Assembly: GCA_004144935.1 (NCBI GenBank)
Contig: SDZP01000113.1
Span: 1 to 9,541 of the forward strand
DNA length: 9,541 nucleotides
Direction: 5' to 3'
Origin: Caulobacteraceae bacterium
Lineage (GTDB): Bacteria > Pseudomonadota > Alphaproteobacteria > Caulobacterales > Caulobacteraceae
Part shown: positions 1 through 5,781 of the stretch, one piece after another
How the letters are laid out: every line of letters begins with the position of its first letter
How positions within the stretch are numbered: the stretch's first letter is position 1
The notes under the pieces: generated by a model
Seen by the model: the letters and a program-made list of their open reading frames with translations, nothing else
Database searches by the model: none
Told to the model about the DNA's origin: nothing
Translations under genes and position numbers: made by a program

Positions 1-20
1 GCTGACAGCTGTCTGTCAGC
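1..20. promoter_or_regulatory. Inverted repeat, probable operator upstream of the acyl-CoA synthetase
   Basis: Two perfect 8-bp arms, GCTGACAG and CTGTCAGC, flank a 4-base centre. The repeat ends five bases before a TTGACA -35 box that serves the acyl-CoA synthetase gene. Size, symmetry and position resemble TetR-family operators, which often control acyl-CoA metabolism genes. The binding protein is not in this window, and the repeat might extend beyond the left edge. A role as terminator of an upstream gene is less likely because no T-run follows. Confidence 0.5.
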
Positions 21-25
21 ATGCG

Positions 26-54
26 TTGACACGACGTGGGGTAAGCCCGCTAAC
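26..54 (+). promoter_or_regulatory. Sigma70-type promoter of the acyl-CoA synthetase gene
   Basis: A perfect -35 TTGACA (26-31) is followed after 17 bases by GCTAAC (49-54). The wider GCTAACTC matches seven of eight positions of the Caulobacter housekeeping -10 consensus GCTANAWC as I recall it. Transcription would begin near base 61 and leave a 27-base leader carrying the GAGGGAG ribosome-binding site. The inverted repeat at 1-20 lies just upstream. Confidence 0.5.
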
Positions 55-87
55 TCTCCCAAAACAGATGTTTGAGGGAGTGGTGGA

Positions 88-1734
88 ATGGCCGGTTGGA
101 CCTTCGCGGATGTGTGGGAAGCGATCGCCGAGGCGACCCCCGAGCGGCCGGCCCAGATTCAGGGGACGCGCGTCGTCAGCTGGCGCGACTTCGACCGGCG
201 GGCCAATGCGCTGGCGGCACATTTCGTCAGCAAGGGCCTGGGCCACCAGGCCAAGGTGGCGGCCTTCCTCTACAATGCCCCGGAATATCTTGAGACCTAC
301 TACGCTGCCTTCAAGGCGGGCCTGGCGCCGGTCAACACCAACTATCGCTACGAGCCGGAAGAGCTCTACTACCTGTTCGACAACGCCGACACCGAGGCGG
401 TGGTCTTCCATGCCGGGTTCGCCGACAAGCTGGCGGTCATCAAGGACCGGCTGCCCGGGGTGAAGGCCTGGGTGGCGGTGGCCGAGCCGGGAGCGACGAT
501 CCCGGACTGGGCCGACGAATACGAGAGCGTGGCGGCGGCCGGGGCCGACCGTTTCGTCGCGCCCTGGGGCCGGTCTGGCGACGACCTGCTGCTGCTCTAC
601 ACCGGCGGCACCACCGGCATGCCCAAGGGGGTGATGTGGCGCCAGGATGATCTCTTCCAGGTGCTGGGGGCCGGCGGCAACGCGGCGGCCGGCATCCCGC
701 CGCTGGAGACCGCCGCCGAGGCGGCCGTGCGGGTGACCACCGGCAAGGCCGGCGACATCGTCCTGCCCGCGCCCTCGACCGTGGTGGTGGCCTGTCCGCT
801 GATGCATGGCACGGCCCAGTTCGGCAGCTTCGGAGCTCTGACCGGCGGCGGCTGCATCGTCAGCCTGCCCTCGCGCCGGTTCGACCCGGTCGAGCTGTGG
901 AACGAGGTCGAGCGCACGGGCGCCAACAGCGTCTCCATCGTCGGCATGGCCTTCGCCACCCCGATGCTGGAGGTGCTGGAGGCCAATCCAGGGCGCTGGG
1001 ACCTCTCGAGGGTGCAGCGGCTGGGCTCGTCCGGGACGGTGTGGTCCTACGAGAACAAGCAGGCGCTGCTCAGCCATCTGCCGGAAGGCTGCGTGATCTT
1101 CGATTCGCTGGGCTCGTCCGAGGCCGTCGGCCTTGGCGGCTCGCAGTCGGTGAAGGGGGCCGAGGCGGGCACCGCCCAGTTCCTGGTCGGGCCAAACGGG
1201 GCGGTGTTCAAGGAGGACGGAACGCGGGTCGAGCCGGGCTCCGGCGAGCGCGGCCTGGTGGCGGTCGGCGGCTTCATCCCGGTCGGCTACTACAAGGACC
1301 CGGAAAAGAGCGCCAAGACCTTCCGCGAGTTCGAGGGCCGCCGCTGGTCGCTGCCCGGCGACTTCGCCGAGGTGAACGCCGACGGCACGATGAAGCTGCT
1401 GGGCCGTGGCTCGCAGGTGATCAACACCGGCGGCGAGAAGGTGTTTCCCGAGGAGGTCGAGGAGGCGCTGAAGCAGCACCCCGACGTCAAGGACGCGGTG
1501 GTGGTGGGCATCCCCGACCCGCGGTTCGGCGAGAAGATCTGCGCCGTGGTCGATGTGCGGGAGGGGGCGGCCCCGACCCTCGCGGAGTTCACGGCGCATC
1601 TGAAGGGGCGGCTGGCCGACTACAAGGCGCCCAGGGCGCTGGTGCTGGCCCCGGTGGTGCGGGCCCCGAACGGGAAGGTGGACTACAAGGGCGTGCGGGC
1701 CGAAGCGCTGGAGGCGTTGGGCGTCAAGGGTTAG
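88..1734 (+). CDS. Acyl-CoA synthetase, FadD3/FadD19-like (548 aa)
   Basis: This is an AMP-forming acyl-CoA ligase of the ANL superfamily, which activates a carboxylic acid through an acyl-adenylate and then forms the CoA thioester in the cytosol. The ATP-binding loop YTGGTTGMPKG is at residues 171-181 and the DSLGSSEAVG motif (A5) at 339-348. The hinge and C-terminal domain carry D425 and GRGSQVINTGGEKV at 439-452. The catalytic lysine is K530 in PNGKVDY. The pattern VMWRQDD after the P-loop and the total length resemble actinobacterial FadD19/FadD3, which activate steroid side chains, but the substrate cannot be read from sequence; fatty or branched acids are equally possible. The ATG is preceded by GGGAG at seven bases. 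The gene stands alone on the plus strand and converges on the Nudix gene with three bases between stops, leaving no room for a separate terminator. Confidence 0.93.
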   Translation: MAGWTFADVWEAIAEATPERPAQIQGTRVVSWRDFDRRANALAAHFVSKGLGHQAKVAAFLYNAPEYLETYYAAFKAGLAPVNTNYRYEPEELYYLFDNADTEAVVFHAGFADKLAVIKDRLPGVKAWVAVAEPGATIPDWADEYESVAAAGADRFVAPWGRSGDDLLLLYTGGTTGMPKGVMWRQDDLFQVLGAGGNAAAGIPPLETAAEAAVRVTTGKAGDIVLPAPSTVVVACPLMHGTAQFGSFGALTGGGCIVSLPSRRFDPVELWNEVERTGANSVSIVGMAFATPMLEVLEANPGRWDLSRVQRLGSSGTVWSYENKQALLSHLPEGCVIFDSLGSSEAVGLGGSQSVKGAEAGTAQFLVGPNGAVFKEDGTRVEPGSGERGLVAVGGFIPVGYYKDPEKSAKTFREFEGRRWSLPGDFAEVNADGTMKLLGRGSQVINTGGEKVFPEEVEEALKQHPDVKDAVVVGIPDPRFGEKICAVVDVREGAAPTLAEFTAHLKGRLADYKAPRALVLAPVVRAPNGKVDYKGVRAEALEALGVKG

Positions 1735-1737
1735 CGG

Positions 1738-2208
1738 TCAGGCGCCGATCGTGATCGGCTGGTCCGGGATATCCCCCGCCAGCAGCTTCGCCAGATGCCC
1801 GGCCAGGCCGCCGGGATAGATCGCCTGATCGCTCGCCGCGATCTCGTCCAGCGACCACCAGCGCATGGCCTTGACGATCTGCCTCTCGAGGGGCGTCCAT
1901 CCGTGGTCGGACAGCCGCTCGTGCTCCACCCGGACGATGAAGTAGCTTTCCACCAGCCGCCGGTCCTCGCCCTCGACCACCATGTCGTGCCAGCGGCGCC
2001 AGACGACCGGTCCGAAGTGGGCCTCCGCATGGCCGGTCTCTTCCAGCAGCTCGCGCCGCGCCGCCTCGATCAGGCTTTCGCCCTTGTCGACGCCGCCACC
2101 GACCGTGCACCAGCCGGCATAGCGCCCATCGTCGAAGTTCAGGAGCAACAGCCGGTCGGCCGGTGACAGCAGCACCAGCCTGACCGTCAGCCGTTCCCTG
2201 GGACTCAG
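1738..2208 (-). CDS. Nudix hydrolase (about 156 aa), probable CTG start
   Basis: Nudix proteins hydrolyse nucleoside diphosphates linked to another group. With the start chosen here, the Nudix box GX5EX7REUXEEXG is complete at residues 38-59 (G38, E44, R52, E53, E56, E57, G59). The usual hydrophobic residue after the last glycine is His60. The N-terminal beta strand RLTVRLVLLSP and the C-terminal helix are typical of small Nudix proteins; the substrate is unknown. The start is unusual because no ATG, GTG or TTG gives a natural N terminus. The CTG at 2208-2206 overlaps the TGA of the upstream SDR as CTGA, analogous to the common ATGA coupling, and yields a normal length. The alternatives are ATG at 2271-2269, giving 21 additional residues of low-complexity sequence inside the SDR gene, or an internal GTG that would cut the first strand. 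Family assignment is secure; the start is not. Confidence 0.85.
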   Translation of the reverse strand: MSPRERLTVRLVLLSPADRLLLLNFDDGRYAGWCTVGGGVDKGESLIEAARRELLEETGHAEAHFGPVVWRRWHDMVVEGEDRRLVESYFIVRVEHERLSDHGWTPLERQIVKAMRWWSLDEIAASDQAIYPGGLAGHLAKLLAGDIPDQPITIGA

Positions 2209-3107
2209 ACGGTCCGCTTGGCCCGGTCCTTGTCGTTGGTCGCCCGGATCGCCGCCGTCGCCTGTTGCCATTGGTCGTCCGTCCACTCCGTCATACGCGC
2301 GAAGTTGCCGCCCGAGGCGTTGTAGCTGGCCCCGTCGATGGCAATGGTCTGGCCGTTCACATAGGTCGACAGCGGGTGCAACAGATAGACCGCCAGGTTG
2401 GCCAGTTCGCGCATCTCGCCGACGCGGCCGAGCGGGTTGCCCTTCATGTCGCCGTAGGCGTTCTCGCCGGGGTTCAGGCGGGCGCTCATGCCCTCGGTGG
2501 GGAAGGGCCCTGGAGCAATGGCGTTGAAGCGGATGCCCTTGGGGCCCCACTCGACGGCCAGCGACTGGGTCATGACGTTGAGACCGGCCTTGGACATGGC
2601 GCTGGGCACCGTGAACGGGCCGCCGTTCCACACCCAGGTGGTCAGGATGGAGATCACGGAGGCCGAGATGCCCTCCTTGATCCAGCGCTTGCCGCACTCC
2701 AGCGTCACGAAGAAGCTGCCGCGGAAGACGATGTTGGAGATGGCGTCGAAGCCGCGCGGCGAGAGGTCCTCAGTGCGGCTGATGAAATTGCCGGCGGCGT
2801 TGTTGACCAGGCCGGTCAGCGGGCCGTCGGCCCAGATGGTGTCGACCATCTCGGCGATGGCTTCCGGCACGCGGATGTCGCAGGCGATGCCGGTGACCTT
2901 GCCGCCGTCCGGATGGGCGGCCATCAGTTCCTGGGCGGTCTCTTCCAGGACCCCGCCGCGCCGGCCGCAGATGTAGACGTCCGCGCCCAGCATCATGCAG
3001 CCCTCGGCCATCACCTTGCCGAGGCCGGTGCCGCCTCCGGTGATCAGGATGCGTTGGCCCTTCATCAGGCCCGGGCGGTACATCAGGTCGTCGGCGGCGA
3101 AGGTCAT
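2205..3107 (-). CDS. SDR oxidoreductase, 2,4-dienoyl-CoA reductase type (300 aa)
   Basis: This is a short-chain dehydrogenase/reductase that probably reduces an unsaturated acyl-CoA with NADPH during beta-oxidation. The Rossmann motif TGGGTGLG is at residues 23-30, and CGRR at 47-50 fits NADPH. NNAAGNFIS at 102-110 and the PSAMSKAG region followed by LAVEWGPKGIR and APGPFPT closely match mitochondrial DECR1 as I remember it. As in that subfamily, the YxxxK tyrosine position is a serine (S169...K173). The separate tyrosine that DECR1 uses about ten residues earlier is a tryptophan or valine here (TTWVW, 156-160), so the proton donor is unclear. A tail of about 40 residues after the core is unassigned. 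The start is supported by AGGGAG seven bases upstream. The stop overlaps the Nudix start, so the two are probably co-transcribed. The promoter would lie in 3108-3191. Confidence 0.88.
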   Translation of the reverse strand: MTFAADDLMYRPGLMKGQRILITGGGTGLGKVMAEGCMMLGADVYICGRRGGVLEETAQELMAAHPDGGKVTGIACDIRVPEAIAEMVDTIWADGPLTGLVNNAAGNFISRTEDLSPRGFDAISNIVFRGSFFVTLECGKRWIKEGISASVISILTTWVWNGGPFTVPSAMSKAGLNVMTQSLAVEWGPKGIRFNAIAPGPFPTEGMSARLNPGENAYGDMKGNPLGRVGEMRELANLAVYLLHPLSTYVNGQTIAIDGASYNASGGNFARMTEWTDDQWQQATAAIRATNDKDRAKRTV

Positions 3108-3134
3108 GGCGTGTCTCCCTTTTGCGCGAGAGGG

Positions 3135-3165
3135 GAGGGCCTGACCTTGGGTCGGTCAAGCCCTC
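3135..3165. repeat. Imperfect inverted repeat between yjfM and the SDR gene
   Basis: Twelve-base arms with a single mismatch pair, GAGGGC-TGACC against GGTCA-GCCCTC, surround a 7-base loop. It lies 27 bases beyond the yjfM stop and 27 bases before the SDR start. Read on the minus strand it is a strong hairpin that could terminate yjfKLM transcription, but no T-run follows on that strand. Its left arm on the minus strand also contains TTGACC, a possible -35 element for the SDR gene, so an operator role is equally possible. Confidence 0.45.
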
Positions 3166-3191
3166 TTTCCGCGAACGTCAGCCTGCAGGGT

Positions 3192-3794
3192 TCAGCCCCC
3201 GCGACCGCCGCCGTAGGACCGCCCGCCGCCGCCGAAGCCGCCGCGCGAGACCACGGTGCTGCGGGTCTGCACCCGGGCCGGGGCGTTGCGGATGGCCGCC
3301 GGCGGGTCGATGCCCTGGCGCCCGACGCTGGTGCGGCCGGTTGCATAGTCGTGGTTCACCCGGCCGCCCCAGCCGGTGTAGTAGTCGCCGCCGCGCCGGT
3401 AGAGGCCGGTGCCGCGATAACCGCCGCCGCCGTCCAGCATCCTGCCGATGATGAAGCCGGTGAGCAGCGGCGTGAAGAAGCTGCCGCCGCCGGCCTGGCT
3501 GCGCGGCACGCACTGGCCGGCGCCATAGACGTCCTCGCAGGTCTTCTGCTCGGCGTACTTGGGGGCGTTGGCGTCGTCCTTGAGCGCGGCGGCATAGCCC
3601 TTGTCGCACTCCTCGTCGCTGACCTTGTCCTCGGCCTTGCACTGGTCGAGGCTGGCGTAGGCGAAGGCCTCCACCGGGTCCTTGTTCAGCTGGGCCTCGG
3701 CCCGGGAGACGTCCGGCGTCCCGTCGCAGGCGCCGATGGACAGCGAGGCGCCGCACATCAGGCCGGTCAGGGTGAGGGATCTGGATCGCATCAT
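3192..3794 (-). CDS. yjfM: YjfM/YgiB-like DUF1190 lipoprotein with Gly-Gly C terminus (200 aa)
   Basis: This protein belongs to the YgiB/YjfM (DUF1190) family, whose function is unknown. An N-terminal signal with a lipobox-like ending IGAC places Cys23 as the likely lipidated residue, so export to the envelope is predicted. A globular part follows with four cysteines (C52, C63, C86, C95), spaced as in YgiB and able to form disulfides. Next comes a hydrophobic stretch FFTPLLTGFIIGRML (106-120). The C-terminal half is Gly/Arg/Tyr-rich and contains the family's VSRGGFG element, ending in YGGGRGG. The start has two tandem ATGs; the first has AAGGAG eight bases upstream, overlapping the yjfL stop 12 bases away, so it is the last gene of the yjfKLM arm. 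In E. coli the yjfM and ygiB genes sit directly beside yjfC and ygiC. The gene symbol is by analogy with E. coli. Confidence 0.85.
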   Translation of the reverse strand: MMRSRSLTLTGLMCGASLSIGACDGTPDVSRAEAQLNKDPVEAFAYASLDQCKAEDKVSDEECDKGYAAALKDDANAPKYAEQKTCEDVYGAGQCVPRSQAGGGSFFTPLLTGFIIGRMLDGGGGYRGTGLYRRGGDYYTGWGGRVNHDYATGRTSVGRQGIDPPAAIRNAPARVQTRSTVVSRGGFGGGGRSYGGGRGG

Positions 3795-3806
3795 GGGAGG
3801 CGCTCC

Positions 3807-4223
3807 TTACGAGGTCATGCAGGCGGCGTTGATCAGGCCGACCGCGATGGAGATGCTGGCCAGGTAGACCCCCGTGGCGGTCTCGCCGGCCTCGATACGG
3901 GCCTTGACGTTCTTCAGGAACAGCACGCGCACGATGGTGAAGGCGACGATCTGGATGACGCCGGCCAGCACGCCCCAGGCCAGCAGTTCCGGCAGGCTGG
4001 TGGTGTGGGCCAGGGCCGAGGCCAGGGCCAGGACATAGCCGACCAGGGCCCCGCCGAGCGCGATGGAGGCGGCGACGTTGCCCTGCTTGATCAGGTCGGT
4101 TTCCTTGTAGGGGGTCATCCACTGGTAGATGACCTTGAAGGCGATGGCGAGCACCCCCGACGCCGCGAAGGCGACCAGGAAGTACAGCGCCTGCGTCTGG
4201 AACATTATGAAGTCGAAGCTCAT
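3807..4223 (-). CDS. yjfL: YjfL-like DUF350 inner-membrane protein (138 aa)
   Basis: This is a small integral membrane protein of the DUF350 family. Four hydrophobic segments are visible, at about residues 11-33, 50-72, 80-103 and 116-136. The conserved family segment YKETDLIKQGNVAASIALGG (39-58) links segments one and two and carries charged residues next to the membrane. The length is close to E. coli YjfL. Its biochemical role is not established; DUF350 genes recur beside PspA-like and YgiC-like genes, which points to a membrane module of that system. The ATG has GGGAGG eight bases upstream. It lies 35 bases after yjfK and 12 bases before yjfM on the same strand, so the three should form one transcript. 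The symbol is by analogy with E. coli. Confidence 0.88.
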   Translation of the reverse strand: MSFDFIMFQTQALYFLVAFAASGVLAIAFKVIYQWMTPYKETDLIKQGNVAASIALGGALVGYVLALASALAHTTSLPELLAWGVLAGVIQIVAFTIVRVLFLKNVKARIEAGETATGVYLASISIAVGLINAACMTS

Positions 4224-4258
4224 GCGGGTTCCCTCCCGTTAGAAGACTTGCCGGCCGG

Positions 4259-4906
4259 TCAGGCCGAGAATTCGCCGATGGCGAGCGGCACGCCCACCAT
4301 GATCTCATGGGTCAGCTCGCCGCCCTTCTCGGGCTCCATGGCGATGGCCAGCAGCAGTTCGCGTCCCTCGCCGCCGAGGTCGCGGGCATAGAGCATGCAG
4401 GTCTGGAAGATGCGGGCGTAGGGGGCGCGGGCGGCGCGGTCGTCCCAGATGTCTTCCCAGAAGGTCACCGGCGGCTGGCGGCCCTCGTCCTCGTCGAACC
4501 AGTAGCGCTGGAAGGCCGGCAGGTCGTCCTCCGTCCAGACCGGATCCTGCAGCCGGTCGAGCCAGACGCGCTTTTCCTGGCCGCTGCCCGGGTATTCGCT
4601 GCGCCAGGGCACGAACAGGGTGAAGTCGTTGGCGTCGGAGCCGTCGGGGCTGTCGCTCACCGCCTGAAACAGCAGATGGTCGTCGGTATAGAAGCGATGC
4701 ACATAGCCGCCGGCGTCCAGCTTGATGCGGCCCTGGGCGGTGATCACCAGGGTGTCGCGGTCCATCTTGAAGCTGGCTTCGGCGCCCAGGCGCCGCCAGG
4801 CCAGCGGGTCCAGCCGGATCGTGCGGCCGACGGTGATGTTGCGGACCACCGCCAGGTGGTCGGCGGGGACCGCGTCTTCCTTGCGGCCGAACAGCTTGCC
4901 GAACAT
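4259..4906 (-). CDS. yjfK: YjfK-like DUF2491 protein (215 aa)
   Basis: This matches the YjfK (DUF2491) family in length, content and operon position. It has no signal peptide or membrane segment and is probably cytosolic. The N terminus MFGKLFGRK is a short amphipathic basic stretch of the kind that can touch membranes. The rest is acidic and rich in aromatic residues, with landmarks TLFVPWRSEYPG (86-97), QRYWFDEDEG (123-132) and a C-terminal EIMVGVPLAIGEF. The function of the family is unknown. The reading frame is open far upstream (to about 5242), but the ATG at 4906-4904 is chosen because GAGGA lies seven bases before it and MFGKLFGRK resembles family N termini. It heads the minus arm, facing yjfI across the 211-base control region. 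The predicted transcript has a leader of about 148 bases. The symbol is by analogy with E. coli. Confidence 0.85.
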   Translation of the reverse strand: MFGKLFGRKEDAVPADHLAVVRNITVGRTIRLDPLAWRRLGAEASFKMDRDTLVITAQGRIKLDAGGYVHRFYTDDHLLFQAVSDSPDGSDANDFTLFVPWRSEYPGSGQEKRVWLDRLQDPVWTEDDLPAFQRYWFDEDEGRQPPVTFWEDIWDDRAARAPYARIFQTCMLYARDLGGEGRELLLAIAMEPEKGGELTHEIMVGVPLAIGEFSA

Positions 4907-4916
4907 CAGCGGGTCC

Positions 4917-5054
4917 TCACGCGACTGCCAACGGCCACGACACGGCCGTCCGGGCGGACACTGGCCCCGCCGGCGTGTTGACGCAATGGTGCTGACTCTG
5001 CGCAAAACCGTCGTGACGGCCTGATAGCCAAGGGCGGGCGCCTCCTTGCGCCAT
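4917..5054 (-). CDS. Possible 45-codon leader ORF before yjfK
   Basis: An ORF starts with the ATG at 5054-5052, the base predicted as +1 of the yjfK promoter, and stops with a TGA at 4919-4917. That TGA overlaps the GTGAGGAC ribosome-binding region of yjfK and ends 10 bases before its ATG. This arrangement would suit a leaderless leader peptide coupled to yjfK. Against it, its third-position GC (roughly three quarters by hand count) looks lower than that of the neighbouring genes, the peptide resembles nothing I know, and there is no ribosome-binding site. It may be only untranslated leader. Confidence 0.2.
   Translation of the reverse strand: MAQGGARPWLSGRHDGFAQSQHHCVNTPAGPVSARTAVSWPLAVA
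4931..4949 (-). other. Leader hairpin just upstream of the yjfK ribosome-binding site
   Basis: Perfect 6-base arms ACGGCC and GGCCGT enclose a 7-base loop. On the yjfK transcript this would form a GC-rich stem about a dozen bases before the GAGGA ribosome-binding site and could affect its access. In such GC-rich DNA a stem this short may be chance. Confidence 0.25.
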
Positions 5055-5060
5055 GCCCCG

Positions 5061-5089
5061 ATACCATCCCCATCAAAGCCCCTTGTCAA
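5061..5089 (-). promoter_or_regulatory. Promoter of the yjfKLM arm
   Basis: On the minus strand a perfect TTGACA (5089-5084) is followed after exactly 17 bases by TGGTAT (5066-5061), which keeps T1, A5 and T6 of the -10 consensus. Predicted +1 is base 5054. Its -35 box coincides, back to back, with the -35 box of the yjfI promoter, so one polymerase would exclude the other. The 28-bp inverted repeat begins at its upstream edge. Confidence 0.5.
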
Positions 5090-5111
5090 GCGTTCATGGT
5101 ACGCATACCTT
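5083..5111 (+). promoter_or_regulatory. Promoter of the yjfI-pspA-ygiC arm, predicted leaderless start
   Basis: TTGTCA (5083-5088, five of six consensus) is separated by 17 bases from TACCTT (5106-5111, three of six). Counting from the -10 box, +1 falls on base 5118, the A of the yjfI ATG. No ribosome-binding site precedes that ATG, which agrees with a leaderless messenger, a common type in Caulobacterales. The 28-bp inverted repeat covers the spacer and -10 element, so a bound protein would block this promoter. Confidence 0.45.
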
Positions 5112-5117
5112 GAACGC
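5090..5117. promoter_or_regulatory. 28-bp inverted-repeat operator in the divergent control region
   Basis: The outer arms GCGTTCA (5090-5096) and TGAACGC (5111-5117) are perfect. After one mismatched base the inner arms GGTA (5098-5101) and TACC (5106-5109) also pair, leaving a 4-base centre. Overall 24 of 28 positions are symmetric. It ends one base before the yjfI ATG, covers that gene's spacer and -10 element, and touches the -35 of the yjfK promoter. This is strong evidence for a dimeric regulator that could control both arms. No second copy was noticed in the window. Confidence 0.75.
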
Positions 5118-5771
5118 ATGCCTAAGGCTCCCACCCGAGCGGACAAAGCCGTCACCCGGACCCGCGAATGGCGCGAGGCCCGCAGACGCGCGGGGTTCGT
5201 GAAGATGGAGGTCTGGGCCCCGGCGGCTTGCAAGGCGGACATTCAGAACGCCGTGCGGGCCATCGTGATAGACTCCAGCAGCGCCCCCGGCAGGTCCGGC
5301 GGCGCACCGAAAGGCACAAGGCCCATGGATCAGGTGATCGACACGGCGTGGTCCATCCACGCGCTCAAGCGGGAGCTGGACTACAGCACCCTGATCCGCG
5401 AGGGCGAACTGAAGGCCCAGGTGATCGAAGGCGCCGATCCGGTGCTGCTGGTCACCATGTGCGAGTACGGCGACCTGCCGATCTACGTCAGCGCCGGCCC
5501 CGAGCAGATCGTGGTCTCCGTGGTGCTGTGGCCGGTCGACGAGCAGGAGGACCAGCCCGAGTTCAACGTCTTCCTGCTGAAGGCCCAGAAGCTGGTGCCG
5601 CTGTCCAACTTCGGCATCACCACCATCGACGGCCGCGACTATTATGAGTTGTTCGGCGAGATCGCCGCCAAGACCAGCCTGCAGACCATCATCATCGAGC
5701 TGCGCACCCTTGCCGAGAACGCCATCGACGCGGCCTCGGACCTGCGCGACAGCTTCAAAGCCACCCGCTAG
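5118..5771 (+). CDS. yjfI: YjfI-like DUF2170 protein with basic N-terminal module (217 aa)
   Basis: Residues 70-217 match the YjfI (DUF2170) family and alone approach the size of E. coli YjfI as I recall it. Landmarks are LLVTMCEYGDLPIYV (110-124), FNVFLLKAQKLVPLSNFGIT (139-158) and a helical C terminus. Residues 1-69 form an extra part: a basic helix rich in Arg (14-25), a strand VKMEVWAP (28-35), a short helix and a Gly/Ser/Pro linker. This resembles small ribbon-helix-helix or MazE-like antitoxin (DUF3018-like) modules, which suggests DNA binding, an inference. The two parts are in one uninterrupted frame. I prefer the ATG at 5118, which directly follows the inverted repeat and sits on the predicted +1. 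An internal ATG at 5325 (Met70) could give the short form. It is the first gene of the plus arm, 10 bases before pspA. The symbol is by analogy with E. coli. Confidence 0.8.
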   Translation: MPKAPTRADKAVTRTREWREARRRAGFVKMEVWAPAACKADIQNAVRAIVIDSSSAPGRSGGAPKGTRPMDQVIDTAWSIHALKRELDYSTLIREGELKAQVIEGADPVLLVTMCEYGDLPIYVSAGPEQIVVSVVLWPVDEQEDQPEFNVFLLKAQKLVPLSNFGITTIDGRDYYELFGEIAAKTSLQTIIIELRTLAENAIDAASDLRDSFKATR

Positions 5772-5781
5772 GAGCGCGCCC

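Noticed and set aside
16..1599. Long minus-strand open frame antisense to the acyl-CoA synthetase
   Set aside because: It is the mirror of a GC-rich coding frame. The plus strand has all ligase motifs, and the antisense product is Arg/His/Gly-rich low-complexity sequence with no recognisable domain.
2272..2697. Extension of the Nudix frame deep into the SDR gene
   Set aside because: The extra residues are a shifted reading of the SDR coding sequence, which is intact with all motifs. Only the part from about 2208 downward shows Nudix features.
2265..4391. 708-codon plus-strand open frame
   Set aside because: It spans three or more well-supported minus-strand genes and their intergenic gaps and encodes Ala/Gly/His/Asp-rich sequence typical of antisense frames.
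5008..5020. CCGTC-GT-GACGG followed by TTTT on the minus strand, as an attenuator or terminator
   Set aside because: A 2-base loop is too small and the remaining 3-base stem is too weak to support an intrinsic terminator.
4907..5242. N-terminal extension of YjfK to the far end of its open frame
   Set aside because: It would cross the divergent promoters and run into yjfI. The ATG at 4906 has a good ribosome-binding site and a family-like N terminus.
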